Below, piece by piece: positions 13,549 to 21,166 of a stretch of DNA of 33,268 nt. Position numbers and translations under genes: made by a program. The notes under the pieces were generated by a model that searched no databases, had not been told where the DNA came from, and saw nothing but the letters and a program-made list of their open reading frames with translations. Source of the stretch: an uncultured Pseudogracilibacillus sp. (lineage in GTDB: Bacteria > Bacillota > Bacilli > Bacillales > Amphibacillaceae); assembly GCA_937960785.1 (NCBI GenBank), contig CALGOZ010000051.1:1-33268 (forward strand). Direction: 5' to 3'. The number at the start of each line of letters is the position of its first letter. Position 1 is the first letter of the stretch.

Positions 13549-14448
13549 ATGTTAAAACAAGCTTTTCATGAATATTTAACTTACTTACAAATAGAACGGG
13601 GATTATCGGAAAATACTTTAACTGCTTATCGAAGGGATTTAACCCAATACAAACAGTTTATCAAACAACTATCCTTATCAAGTTGGGATGAGGTCGAACG
13701 CCATCATATCATTCAATTTCTCGCAACACTTAAAGGGGAGGATAAATCCCCTGCAACTATTTCACGAATGATTTCTGCAATTCGTTCTTTTCATCAATTT
13801 TTATTAAATGATCAATATGTTACAACGGATGTAAGTCTTCATATTGAAATGCCAAAACAAGGTCGCTCCCTTCCGGATGTCCTTTCGATTGAAGAGGTAA
13901 ATCAACTTTTACATATTACCGGAGACGCTCCATTAGATATTCGCAATAAAGCGATGCTAGAACTATTATATGCTACAGGTTTACGAGTGACAGAACTAAT
14001 TGAGTTAGAAATGAACGATATTCATTTGACAATGGGCTTTGTTCGCTGCATAGGTAAGGGATCAAAAGAACGAATCGTTCCAATTGGTTCTTTAGCAATC
14101 GAAGCAATGGAACATTATCTTGAGTACGCTCGACCAATTTTAGTAAAACGTAATCAAGGCGAGACGAAATTCTTCGTAAACCATCACGGCCGGCCTTTAT
14201 CGCGCCAAGGTTTTTGGAAGTTACTTAAAAAGCTAGCGAAGGAACAAGGGCTTAAAAAGTCGATTACTCCTCATACTTTACGCCATTCTTTTGCAACTCA
14301 TTTATTAGAAAATGGAGCGGATTTACGCGCAGTTCAAGAAATGTTAGGACATGCGGATATTTCGACGACTCAAATTTATACCCATGTATCGAAGTCCCGA
14401 TTAACCGATACTTACCGTCAATTTCATCCAAGGGCAGAACGCACGTAA
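13549..14448 (+). CDS. xerD: Site-specific tyrosine recombinase XerD
   Basis: XerD, with XerC/CodV, resolves chromosome dimers at dif near the terminus. The 299-residue product has the N-terminal SAM-like core-binding domain (about 1-85) and the catalytic domain. The active-site set is complete: Arg146 (TGLRVTEL), Lys170 (GKGSKER), His242 and Arg245 (HTLRHSFATHLL), His268 (LGHADISTTQ) and nucleophile Tyr277 (IYTHV). The chromosomal context with yqzK and drm, as well as SPDVLS-like linker sequence, favours the housekeeping XerD over an element-borne integrase. No phage-like sequence or attachment repeat accompanies it. Confidence 0.96.
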   Translation: MLKQAFHEYLTYLQIERGLSENTLTAYRRDLTQYKQFIKQLSLSSWDEVERHHIIQFLATLKGEDKSPATISRMISAIRSFHQFLLNDQYVTTDVSLHIEMPKQGRSLPDVLSIEEVNQLLHITGDAPLDIRNKAMLELLYATGLRVTELIELEMNDIHLTMGFVRCIGKGSKERIVPIGSLAIEAMEHYLEYARPILVKRNQGETKFFVNHHGRPLSRQGFWKLLKKLAKEQGLKKSITPHTLRHSFATHLLENGADLRAVQEMLGHADISTTQIYTHVSKSRLTDTYRQFHPRAERT

Positions 14449-14460
14449 AGGAGAATATAG

Positions 14461-15636
14461 ATGCAAACGTTTGAACGAATATTTCTTATCGTCCTTGATT
14501 CAGTAGGAATAGGTGCGCTTCCTGATGCAGTAAAATATGGAGATGAAGGAGCAAATACATTAGCTCATACTGCAGAACGATTGAATGGTTTACACTTACC
14601 ACAATTAGAAAAACTAGGATTAGGTAATATCGCGCCAATAAAAGGGGTTAATAAAGTACAAAATAGTTTAGGTTTTTTCACTAAAATGGCCGAGGCTTCC
14701 GTCGGAAAAGATACGATGACTGGCCATTGGGAATTAATGGGTTTGAAAATCGATCAACCTTTCCGGACCTTCCCTAATGGCTTTCCAAGGGCATTAATCG
14801 AGACCTTAGAAGCTAAAATAAATCGAAAAGTAATCGGAAACAAAGTAGCTTCTGGTACGGAAATTATCGAAGAACTAGGCGAAGAACACCTTAAAACCGG
14901 AAACATCATTGTCTATACCTCTGCCGATTCCGTCTTGCAAATCGCCGCCCATGAAGAAGTTGTTCCGCTTGAAGAATTGTACTCTATTTGTGAGGTTGCT
15001 AGAAAATTAACATTAGAAGAACCGTATATGGTTGGCCGTGTGATTGCCCGTCCATTTATTGGTAAGTTAGGTTCCTTTGTTCGGACAGCTAACCGAAAAG
15101 ACTATGCGGTAAAACCATTCGGAAAGACCGTGTTAAAGGAATTAGAAGAAGCAAATTTAGACGTTTTAGGTTTAGGTAAAATTAAAGATATTTTTGATGG
15201 TGAAGGTATAACTGAATCGATTCGAACCGAAGACAATGACGATGGAATGGTTCAACTTGATTCTGTTATAGAGCGCACCTTTCATGGACTAGCTTTTTTA
15301 AATTTAGTCGATTTTGATGCGAAGTATGGTCACCGGAGAAATCCTTTAGGATATGGTCGAGCACTCGAACGTTTCGATGCGCAACTTGCACTTATTTTAC
15401 CGAAGTTAGGGAGAAAAGATTTACTTTTCATTACAGCTGACCACGGAAATGACCCGACCTACCATGGTACCGACCACACTCGGGAATATGTACCGTTAAT
15501 TGCTTATAGCCCAAGGTTCACCCAGGGCAAACGGTTAGAGGAGCGAACTACTTTTGCCGATGTAGGAGCGACGATTGCCGAGAATTTCAATGTATCTGCA
15601 GCTAACGGTATCAGTTTTTTAAAAAAGCTTAAATAG
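14461..15636 (+). CDS. deoB: Phosphopentomutase
   Basis: This enzyme (Drm in B. subtilis) interconverts (deoxy)ribose 1-phosphate and 5-phosphate in nucleoside salvage. It belongs to the alkaline phosphatase superfamily and needs manganese. The 391-residue product has the metal motif IVLDSVGIGALPDA with Asp13, the phospho-acceptor Thr85 in KDTMTGHWE, and the C-terminal metal cluster ADHGNDPTYHGTDHTREYVP. ATG 14461 follows AAAGGAG, 12 bases after xerD. In B. subtilis the next gene is a purine nucleoside phosphorylase; here it is pdp, so only the pyrimidine supply route is local. Confidence 0.97.
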   Translation: MQTFERIFLIVLDSVGIGALPDAVKYGDEGANTLAHTAERLNGLHLPQLEKLGLGNIAPIKGVNKVQNSLGFFTKMAEASVGKDTMTGHWELMGLKIDQPFRTFPNGFPRALIETLEAKINRKVIGNKVASGTEIIEELGEEHLKTGNIIVYTSADSVLQIAAHEEVVPLEELYSICEVARKLTLEEPYMVGRVIARPFIGKLGSFVRTANRKDYAVKPFGKTVLKELEEANLDVLGLGKIKDIFDGEGITESIRTEDNDDGMVQLDSVIERTFHGLAFLNLVDFDAKYGHRRNPLGYGRALERFDAQLALILPKLGRKDLLFITADHGNDPTYHGTDHTREYVPLIAYSPRFTQGKRLEERTTFADVGATIAENFNVSAANGISFLKKLK

Positions 15637-15656
15637 AGAAAGTCGGTGATTAAGCG

Positions 15657-16958
15657 ATGCGAATGTACGATATCATTGAGCGAAAACGTGATGGATATGA
15701 GCTTTCAAAAGAGGAAATCGACTTTGTTATTTCCAGCTATACAAAAGGTGAAATTCCTGACTATCAAGTAAGTGCGTTATTAATGGCAATTTATTTTCAG
15801 GGAATGTCTGAAGTAGAAAGTGCTCATTTAACAATGGCAATGGCCTATTCTGGTCACACACTTCATTTAGATTCGATTCCTGGTATTAAAGTCGACAAGC
15901 ATTCGACTGGAGGAGTCGGAGATACGACGACGATTATTTTAATCCCGTTAGTTGCTTCTTTAGGTATACCGGTTCCGAAAATGAGTGGCCGGGGTCTAGG
16001 ACACACTGGGGGAACCGTCGATAAATTAGAGGCGATTCCTGGTTTTAATGTTGAAATTACAAAGGATCAATTTATACAAATAGTAAAAGAAAATAATATG
16101 GCAGTAATTGGCCAACTTGAAAACTTAGCTCCCGCTGACAAATTGCTCTACAGTCTACGTGATGTAACGGCGACTGTTAATTCTATCCCGTTAATTGCAA
16201 GTTCGATTATGAGCAAAAAAATTGCTTCCGGAGCCGACAAAATTGTGCTTGATGTAAAAGTCGGTCAAGGTGCCTTTATGAAAACAATCGATGAAGCAAC
16301 CGAACTAGCAAAAACAATGGTGAAAATAGGGAAAAGGGTAAATAAAGAGACGGTTGCTATTTTAACGAACATGGACCAACCTCTAGGGCAATCTATCGGA
16401 AATGCACTAGAAGTAAAGGAAGCGATTGAAACATTACAAGGAAAAGGTCCTGAAGACTTAACGAACCTCGTCATTGAGCTCGGTGCTTATATGGCTGTTT
16501 TAGCTAATAAAGCCGAATCTATAAAAGAAGCAAAATCTATGTTACGTGAAAATATAGAAAACGGAAAAGCAATTAACTATTTACGAAAATTTATTACCGC
16601 TCAAGGAGGCGACCCTCAAGTAGTCGACAACTTTAGTTTATTACCGACAGCGGAGGAACGAATTGTAATCAAGGCAAAGCAAGAAGGGTATATCGAAACC
16701 TTAGTCGCTCACGAATTAGGTAGGGCTGCAATGTTACTCGGTGCTGGACGGCAGACGAAAGACGATGTCATTGACTTAGCAGTAGGAATCGAACTACATA
16801 AAAAGGTAGGCGATTCAGTTTATAAAGGAGAACCGATCTGCACTATTCATACAAATAAAGTCGATAATGATGTAGCTTCATCTATTGTCGAAGAGAGTAT
16901 CTTTATTTCAAAGGAGAAGCAAAAATCTCCATTAATTCTCGATGTTTTCGGAGAATAA
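15657..16958 (+). CDS. pdp: Pyrimidine-nucleoside phosphorylase
   Basis: Pdp phosphorolyses uridine, deoxyuridine and thymidine to the free base and (deoxy)ribose 1-phosphate, which the neighbouring phosphopentomutase then converts. The 433-residue product has the family phosphate-binding signature KHSTGGVGDT (81-90), the SGRGLGHTGGTVDKLE stretch, and a C-terminal barrel-sandwich domain. The alpha-domain at the N-terminus (MYDIIERKRDGYELS) is complete. ATG 15657 is six bases after GGTGAT, and the 20-base gap from drm indicates one operon. A long terminator follows. The name deoA for thymidine phosphorylase is possible, but Gram-positive Pdp is the better fit. Confidence 0.95.
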   Translation: MRMYDIIERKRDGYELSKEEIDFVISSYTKGEIPDYQVSALLMAIYFQGMSEVESAHLTMAMAYSGHTLHLDSIPGIKVDKHSTGGVGDTTTIILIPLVASLGIPVPKMSGRGLGHTGGTVDKLEAIPGFNVEITKDQFIQIVKENNMAVIGQLENLAPADKLLYSLRDVTATVNSIPLIASSIMSKKIASGADKIVLDVKVGQGAFMKTIDEATELAKTMVKIGKRVNKETVAILTNMDQPLGQSIGNALEVKEAIETLQGKGPEDLTNLVIELGAYMAVLANKAESIKEAKSMLRENIENGKAINYLRKFITAQGGDPQVVDNFSLLPTAEERIVIKAKQEGYIETLVAHELGRAAMLLGAGRQTKDDVIDLAVGIELHKKVGDSVYKGEPICTIHTNKVDNDVASSIVEESIFISKEKQKSPLILDVFGE

Positions 16959-16983
16959 ATTATTATGAAATTAATAAAAATAT

Positions 16984-17034
16984 AAATCCTTACATTCAAT
17001 GAACAAACAAATCATTGGGTGTAAGGATTTTTTT
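16984..17034 (+). terminator. Intrinsic terminator after pdp
   Basis: Bases 16984-17002 pair with 17012-17030 through 19 positions, two of them G-T, with a 9-base loop and a T-run. It closes the yqzK-xerD-drm-pdp unit and isolates it from the sporulation genes that follow. Confidence 0.9.
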
Positions 17035-17065
17035 ATTTGAAAAACATTTAAAGCATAAATTACCA

Positions 17066-17095
17066 GTTATATTTTTTCGTTAGTTGGTAAAACTA
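17066..17095 (+). promoter_or_regulatory. Candidate sigma-F promoter of dacF-spoIIA
   Basis: GGTAAAACTA (17086-17095) fits the sigma-F -10 consensus GGNRANANTW at every defined position. The -35 at the right 15-base spacing (GTTAT, 17066-17070) is weak; a perfect GCATA at 17053-17057 is too far away. In B. subtilis dacF is sigma-F dependent and reads into spoIIA, giving sigma-F autoregulation. Confidence 0.5.
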
Positions 17096-17127
17096 AGTAA
17101 CACATCTTTATGTTTGGAGGGAATCGA

Positions 17128-18312
17128 ATGAAAAAATATACGATACAAGTTTGTTCAATTATGATTGTTTTTTATACATTGCTTGCTTTTAACAACGTAG
17201 TATTAGGAGAAGAATTAAGGAAAGAGGAAGAATTACAACTTACGAAAGGAGCTAAAGCCTCCCTTTTATTAGAACGAGACACGGGAGAGATTTTATATGA
17301 ACAAAACGCTCATGAAAAGTTGCCACCAGCAAGTTTAACGAAGGTAATGACTCTACTTCTCGTTATGGAAGCGCTTGATGAAGGACAGATTAAAGAAGAT
17401 GAAATTATAACTGTAAGTGAGCGTGCGGCTTCGATGGGCGGTTCACAAGTGTTTTTAGCTGCGGGTGAACAAATGGCGGTAAAAGATTTAATAAAAGCAG
17501 TTGCGATTGCTTCGGCAAATGATGCGAGTGTCGCTTTAGCCGAACGAATTGCTGGTAGCGAACAAGCCTTTGTGAAGCGAATGAACGAAAAGGTAGAAGA
17601 GTTAGGTTTAAAGAATACAAAATTTCAAAACTCTTCTGGGCTTCCCGCTGAAGACCATTATACGACAGCGTATGATATCGCAATGATGTCAAAAGAATTG
17701 TTACGTTATGAATCAATTACGGATTATACATCTATTTACGAAGATTATTTACGCAAAGGTGAAGAAAATGAGTTCTGGCTCGTAAATACGAATCGACTCG
17801 TCCGCTTTTACCCTTATGTCGATGGTTTAAAGACTGGTTATACAAAAGAAGCTAAGTTCTGTTTGGCGGCGACAGCAGAAAAGGACGATATGCGTGTCGT
17901 CTCGGTTGTAATGGGAGCCGAAACCTCAAAGGAACGTAATCGAATGACGATGGATTTGATTGATTATGCCTTTAGCCATTATGAAACAGAACGGATCTAC
18001 AATCGAGGCGAAAATATTAGTCATTACATTCATCTGCAATCAGAAAAACATCATTATAAATTAAAAACGAGTGAATCAATTAGTTTACTTCGCAAAAAAG
18101 GGGAAGACAAACTTGATTACGAAACAGAAATTAAAATTGATAAAGATAAACCTCTTCCAATTGAAAAAGGAGAGCAGATTGGATCGATTATCGTCCGTAC
18201 CCCTGATGAAAGGATTGTACAATCACCAATTTATACCGATGAGCGAATCGATTTAGCTTCGATTGGAACGCTTATGAAACGTACTTTAAAAATGATTGCG
18301 AAATATGAATGA
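17128..18312 (+). CDS. dacF: D-alanyl-D-alanine carboxypeptidase DacF (forespore PBP)
   Basis: DacF is a low-molecular-weight class C penicillin-binding protein that trims peptide side chains during spore peptidoglycan synthesis. The 394-residue product has an N-terminal signal sequence (about 1-28), the catalytic SxxK Ser69-Leu-Thr-Lys72, the SxN Ser129-Ala-Asn131 and Lys235-Thr-Gly237. The C-terminal domain of about 120 residues ends in an amphipathic segment suited to peripheral membrane attachment. The start is ATG 17128, seven bases after GGAGG (17116-17120); the in-frame ATG at 17110 precedes that ribosome site and is rejected. It lies directly ahead of spoIIAA, the standard order. Confidence 0.93.
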   Translation: MKKYTIQVCSIMIVFYTLLAFNNVVLGEELRKEEELQLTKGAKASLLLERDTGEILYEQNAHEKLPPASLTKVMTLLLVMEALDEGQIKEDEIITVSERAASMGGSQVFLAAGEQMAVKDLIKAVAIASANDASVALAERIAGSEQAFVKRMNEKVEELGLKNTKFQNSSGLPAEDHYTTAYDIAMMSKELLRYESITDYTSIYEDYLRKGEENEFWLVNTNRLVRFYPYVDGLKTGYTKEAKFCLAATAEKDDMRVVSVVMGAETSKERNRMTMDLIDYAFSHYETERIYNRGENISHYIHLQSEKHHYKLKTSESISLLRKKGEDKLDYETEIKIDKDKPLPIEKGEQIGSIIVRTPDERIVQSPIYTDERIDLASIGTLMKRTLKMIAKYE

Positions 18313-18334
18313 AAAGTTCTAATTTTGTCTGATT

Positions 18335-18362
18335 GAAGGAATATCGAAAAGGAATAAAGAAA
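18335..18362 (+). promoter_or_regulatory. Candidate sigma-H promoter of spoIIAA-spoIIAB-sigF
   Basis: GAAGGAATA (18335-18343) matches the sigma-H -35 RNAGGAWWW perfectly. After 12 bases AAAGAAA (18356-18362) matches RNNGAAT in all but the last base. The pair lies at the right distance ahead of spoIIAA, and the B. subtilis operon is driven by sigma-H with Spo0A. No clear Spo0A box was identified. Confidence 0.5.
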
Positions 18363-18397
18363 ATGGACATACGACTTTAAAAAAGAGGAGGAATAGT

Positions 18398-18751
18398 ATG
18401 GCTTTAAAAACAAACTTTTCCGTACGTGATAGGGTATTAGTCGTTCGTCCTAAGGGTGAGATCGACCACCATGAATCCCTCGCTTTACGTAGCGAATGGC
18501 AAAGACAAATGGAAGAAAACACTGTTCGCCACGTTCTTTTAAACTTAAGCGAAGTTGATTTCATGGACAGCTCAGGGATTGGAGTTATTTTAGGTCGATA
18601 TAAAGAGGTAACCGCACAAGGAGGGGAGTTAGTCGTCTGTCAAATGACAGAACCGGTCGAACGATTGTTCCGCATGGCAGGACTGCACAAGGTTATTCGT
18701 GTGGAAAAAAACGAAGAAGTAGCGTTATTATCTTTGGGGGTGGCGTCATGA
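18398..18751 (+). CDS. spoIIAA: Anti-sigma F factor antagonist SpoIIAA
   Basis: Unphosphorylated SpoIIAA binds SpoIIAB and releases sigma-F in the forespore; SpoIIAB inactivates it by phosphorylation and SpoIIE reactivates it. The 117-residue STAS-domain protein has the phosphorylation site Ser58 in FMDSSGIGVILGR, at the same position as in B. subtilis. ATG 18398 follows AGAGGAGG. The TGA stop overlaps the spoIIAB start as ATGA, which keeps synthesis of the two partners balanced. Confidence 0.97.
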   Translation: MALKTNFSVRDRVLVVRPKGEIDHHESLALRSEWQRQMEENTVRHVLLNLSEVDFMDSSGIGVILGRYKEVTAQGGELVVCQMTEPVERLFRMAGLHKVIRVEKNEEVALLSLGVAS

Positions 18752-19191
18752 AAAATGAAATGGAATTAACCTTTCTTAGTGTAAGTGAGAATGAATCTTT
18801 CGCCCGATCTACTGTAGCTTCCTTTATCACACAGCTTGATCCGACTTTAGATGAATTGACCGAAATAAAAACCGTCGTCTCAGAGGCGGTAACTAACTCA
18901 ATTATTCACGGTTATGAGGAGCAAAAGGACGGTCGAATAACGATTACATGCCGGATCTATGAAAGCAATGAGGTAGAAATATCGATTATTGATTATGGAG
19001 TAGGAATAGAAAATATCGAATTAGCAAAAGAACCTCTTTATACATCAAAGCCGGAACTAGAGCGTTCAGGAATGGGTTTTTCAATTATGGAAAGTTTTAT
19101 GGATCAAGTGACGGTTACTTCAACTGTCGGTGTAGGAACGACGGTAACGATGCGGAAACAAATTCAAAAAGTAACCTCGACTTGCCACTAG
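18748..19191 (+). CDS. spoIIAB: Anti-sigma F factor and serine kinase SpoIIAB
   Basis: SpoIIAB holds sigma-F inactive and phosphorylates SpoIIAA. The 147-residue GHKL-fold protein shows the N-box around Glu46 and Asn50 (EIKTVVSEAVTNSIIHGY), the G1 box DYGVGI (82-87) and the G2 region RSGMGFSIME (106-115). It overlaps spoIIAA by four bases, and its stop is just ahead of the sigF ribosome site. The arrangement is the canonical partner-switching operon. Confidence 0.97.
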   Translation: MKNEMELTFLSVSENESFARSTVASFITQLDPTLDELTEIKTVVSEAVTNSIIHGYEEQKDGRITITCRIYESNEVEISIIDYGVGIENIELAKEPLYTSKPELERSGMGFSIMESFMDQVTVTSTVGVGTTVTMRKQIQKVTSTCH

Positions 19192-19200
19192 GTGAAAATT

Positions 19201-19959
19201 ATGGGAAATACTGAAGTAGATCGTAAAAAAGATGAACATTTGTCTTATGAAGAAGTAAGAAGACTCATTGCTGAAAGTCAAGCGGGAAATAAGGAAGCTA
19301 GAAATTATTTAGTGGAGCGAAACGTCCGACTTGTGTGGTCTGTTGTGCAACGTTTTATGAATCGTGGTTACGACCCTGACGATTTATTCCAAATCGGTAG
19401 TATCGGCTTAATTAAAGCAATCGACAAATTTGATTTGTCTTATGAGGTACGTTTTTCGACTTATGCTGTTCCGATGATTATTGGAGAAATCCAACGTTTT
19501 ATTCGTGATGACGGAACGATTAAAGTAAGTCGGACGTTAAAAGAATTAGGGCATAAAGTTAGACGTAAAAAAGAAGAATTGACGAAACAATTAAAGCGAA
19601 GTCCGACGATTTCAGAAGTGGCAGCAAGTTTAGATGTTACGCCGGAAGAAGTCGTCCAAGCCCAAGAAGCAATTCGTTATCCACATTCGATTCATGAAAC
19701 AGTTTATGAAAATGGTGGAGAACCGATTACTCTACTCGATCAAATTGCTGAAGAGGATATTGGTTGGTTTGATCGATTACTTTTAGAAGAGGCAATCAAT
19801 CGACTAACCGAAAGGGAACAGCTTATTGTGTATCTACGTTATTTCAAAGACCAAACACAAACAGAAGTAGCTAAACGATTAAATATTTCTCAAGTTCAAG
19901 TATCCCGACTGGAGAAGAAGATATTACAACAAATGAAAGAACAAATGCAACGAAAATAG
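19201..19959 (+). CDS. sigF: RNA polymerase sigma-F factor (forespore)
   Basis: Sigma-F is the first compartment-specific sigma factor of the forespore. The 252-residue product has region 2 (about 40-105) with NVRLVWSVVQRF, GYDPDDLFQIG and the -10-recognising segment RFSTYAVPMIIGEIQRFIRDD. Region 3 has TIKVSRTLKELG, and region 4.2 has the helix-turn-helix TQTEVAKRLNISQVQVSRLE. The start chosen is ATG 19201, five bases after GGTGA (19191-19195); an in-frame GTG at 19192 lies within that ribosome site. It is spoIIAC of the spoIIA operon. A stable hairpin with a poor T-run separates it from spoVAA. Confidence 0.97.
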   Translation: MGNTEVDRKKDEHLSYEEVRRLIAESQAGNKEARNYLVERNVRLVWSVVQRFMNRGYDPDDLFQIGSIGLIKAIDKFDLSYEVRFSTYAVPMIIGEIQRFIRDDGTIKVSRTLKELGHKVRRKKEELTKQLKRSPTISEVAASLDVTPEEVVQAQEAIRYPHSIHETVYENGGEPITLLDQIAEEDIGWFDRLLLEEAINRLTEREQLIVYLRYFKDQTQTEVAKRLNISQVQVSRLEKKILQQMKEQMQRK

Positions 19960-19970
19960 AAGAAACTTCG

Positions 19971-20020
19971 AAGGAATTCAAAGGGGAGCTTTGAATTCCT
20001 TTCGTCGTTTCTTATTTCTA
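19971..20020 (+). terminator. Hairpin between sigF and spoVAA (weak intrinsic terminator)
   Basis: AAGGAATTCAAAG (19971-19983) pairs exactly with CTTTGAATTCCTT (19989-20001) across a 5-base loop. The 13-pair stem can be extended by outer GAAAC/GTTTC pairing. The following CGTCGTTTCTTATTT is only moderately T-rich, so termination may be incomplete. Confidence 0.6.
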
Positions 20021-20036
20021 TTTATAAGTATTCGTT

Positions 20037-20065
20037 GTATAAATTTTGTTTTGTCAGTCAAACTA
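20037..20065 (+). promoter_or_regulatory. Candidate sigma-G promoter of the spoVA operon
   Basis: GTATA (20037-20041) fits the -35 GHATR. After 17 bases CAAACTA (20059-20065) matches the -10 CATNHTA except for one base. The position just ahead of spoVAA and the sigma-G dependence of spoVA in B. subtilis support it. Confidence 0.55.
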
Positions 20066-20094
20066 AAAAACAATAAGTAGAAAGGACAAAACGG

Positions 20095-20712
20095 ATGAAA
20101 ACTGAAGTATTGATACGAATGCGAAAAAAAATTAAATGTAAAGAGAAAGAGACGATTACCTTACAAGATATTGCACTGATAGAAGCGGATGAACAAGATA
20201 AAGAGCAATTACAACAAGTACCAATCCATACGATTTCTAAAAAAGACGGTGAATTTCTCGTCATCGAGGCCTTTATGTTATTAGCTATTTTACGACGGGT
20301 TGCTCCTATGTATCAGTTTGAATGTAAAGGTCCAGAGGAGACAATTATCGAAGTTGAACAAAGAAAACGAAAGCCTTCGTTAATTTTTCTTTTTATCGTA
20401 TGGATTATTTTGTTCGTCGGCACTGCGATGACGATTATGAATTTTCATTATGATGTGAGTATGCCGGAAGTCCATGAAAAGTTGCATTATTTATTAACAG
20501 GTGAACATGAATCAAAACCTTATTACATTCAAATTCCCTATTCGCTTGGCCTAGGGGTCGGTATGATTTTGTTTTTAAATCATTGGTTTAAAAAACGAAT
20601 TAATGAAGAACCAAGTCCACTTGAAATTGAGTTACATAAATACGAACAAGAAATCGACAATTATATTCGTCACTTTGAAAATGAGTTAAACGATGAAGAG
20701 CGTCATTTCTAA
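20095..20712 (+). CDS. spoVAA: Stage V sporulation protein AA
   Basis: SpoVAA is a forespore inner-membrane protein of the SpoVA system that moves dipicolinic acid into the spore and out during germination. The 205-residue product has a soluble N-terminal domain (about 1-90) and two membrane segments (about 96-116 and 147-166). The conserved segments AMTIMNFHYDVSMPEVH, IQIPYSLGLGVGMILFLNH and KKRINEEPSPLE are present. ATG 20095 follows AGAAAGG. Its end overlaps spoVAB by 20 bases. Confidence 0.93.
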   Translation: MKTEVLIRMRKKIKCKEKETITLQDIALIEADEQDKEQLQQVPIHTISKKDGEFLVIEAFMLLAILRRVAPMYQFECKGPEETIIEVEQRKRKPSLIFLFIVWIILFVGTAMTIMNFHYDVSMPEVHEKLHYLLTGEHESKPYYIQIPYSLGLGVGMILFLNHWFKKRINEEPSPLEIELHKYEQEIDNYIRHFENELNDEERHF

Positions 20713-21115
20713 CATCATTGAAATTATAATCGGCTTTTCAAGTGGCTTGTTAATTGGTGGAGCTTACGTAGCTTTACTTATTGTGCTCGGTGTTATTCCA
20801 AGAATTATCCAATTAGTTCGTTATCGGCGACTTGTCTCTTATATTATCATCGCTTTACTTTTAGGTGTTGCAACCGGAACGTTTTTTACCTTTGCGGAAC
20901 AGCCGATGTACTTCGTCTCTTTCGTTCCGCTTTTATGGGGAACTTTTCACGGAGTTTTTAATGGAATGCTTGCAGCAGCCCTTGTTGAAGTATTGAACGT
21001 ATTTCCTCTGTTGTCGAGACGTCTTCGCTTAGAAAGATATTTATTAGTATTGCTTACTGCTCTCGTTTGCGGTAAAGTATTCGGATCATTATTTCAATGG
21101 TTGTTCTTAGAATAA
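20693..21115 (+). CDS. spoVAB: Stage V sporulation protein AB
   Basis: SpoVAB is a small polytopic partner of SpoVAA. The 140-residue product has about four hydrophobic segments (near 9-32, 48-66, 72-100 and 118-136), with SSGLLIGGAYVALLIVLGVIPR near the N-terminus. ATG 20693 lies within the end of spoVAA. In B. subtilis the next genes are spoVAC, spoVAD and spoVAE; here spoVAF follows after 51 bases, so the core DPA-channel genes are not in this operon. Confidence 0.9.
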   Translation: MKSVISNIIEIIIGFSSGLLIGGAYVALLIVLGVIPRIIQLVRYRRLVSYIIIALLLGVATGTFFTFAEQPMYFVSFVPLLWGTFHGVFNGMLAAALVEVLNVFPLLSRRLRLERYLLVLLTALVCGKVFGSLFQWLFLE

Positions 21116-21166
21116 TTACACTCGTTACGTCCTTCAATACTACATTACAAAGTAAGGAGAAGCTAT

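Noticed and set aside
13549..14448. Tyrosine recombinase as a marker of an integrated element
   Set aside because: Housekeeping XerD by context (yqzK-xerD-drm) and full match to the family; no att repeats or cargo genes nearby.
18071..18256. 61-codon + strand ORF inside dacF
   Set aside because: Lies wholly within dacF in another frame and has no conserved product; it is a shadow.
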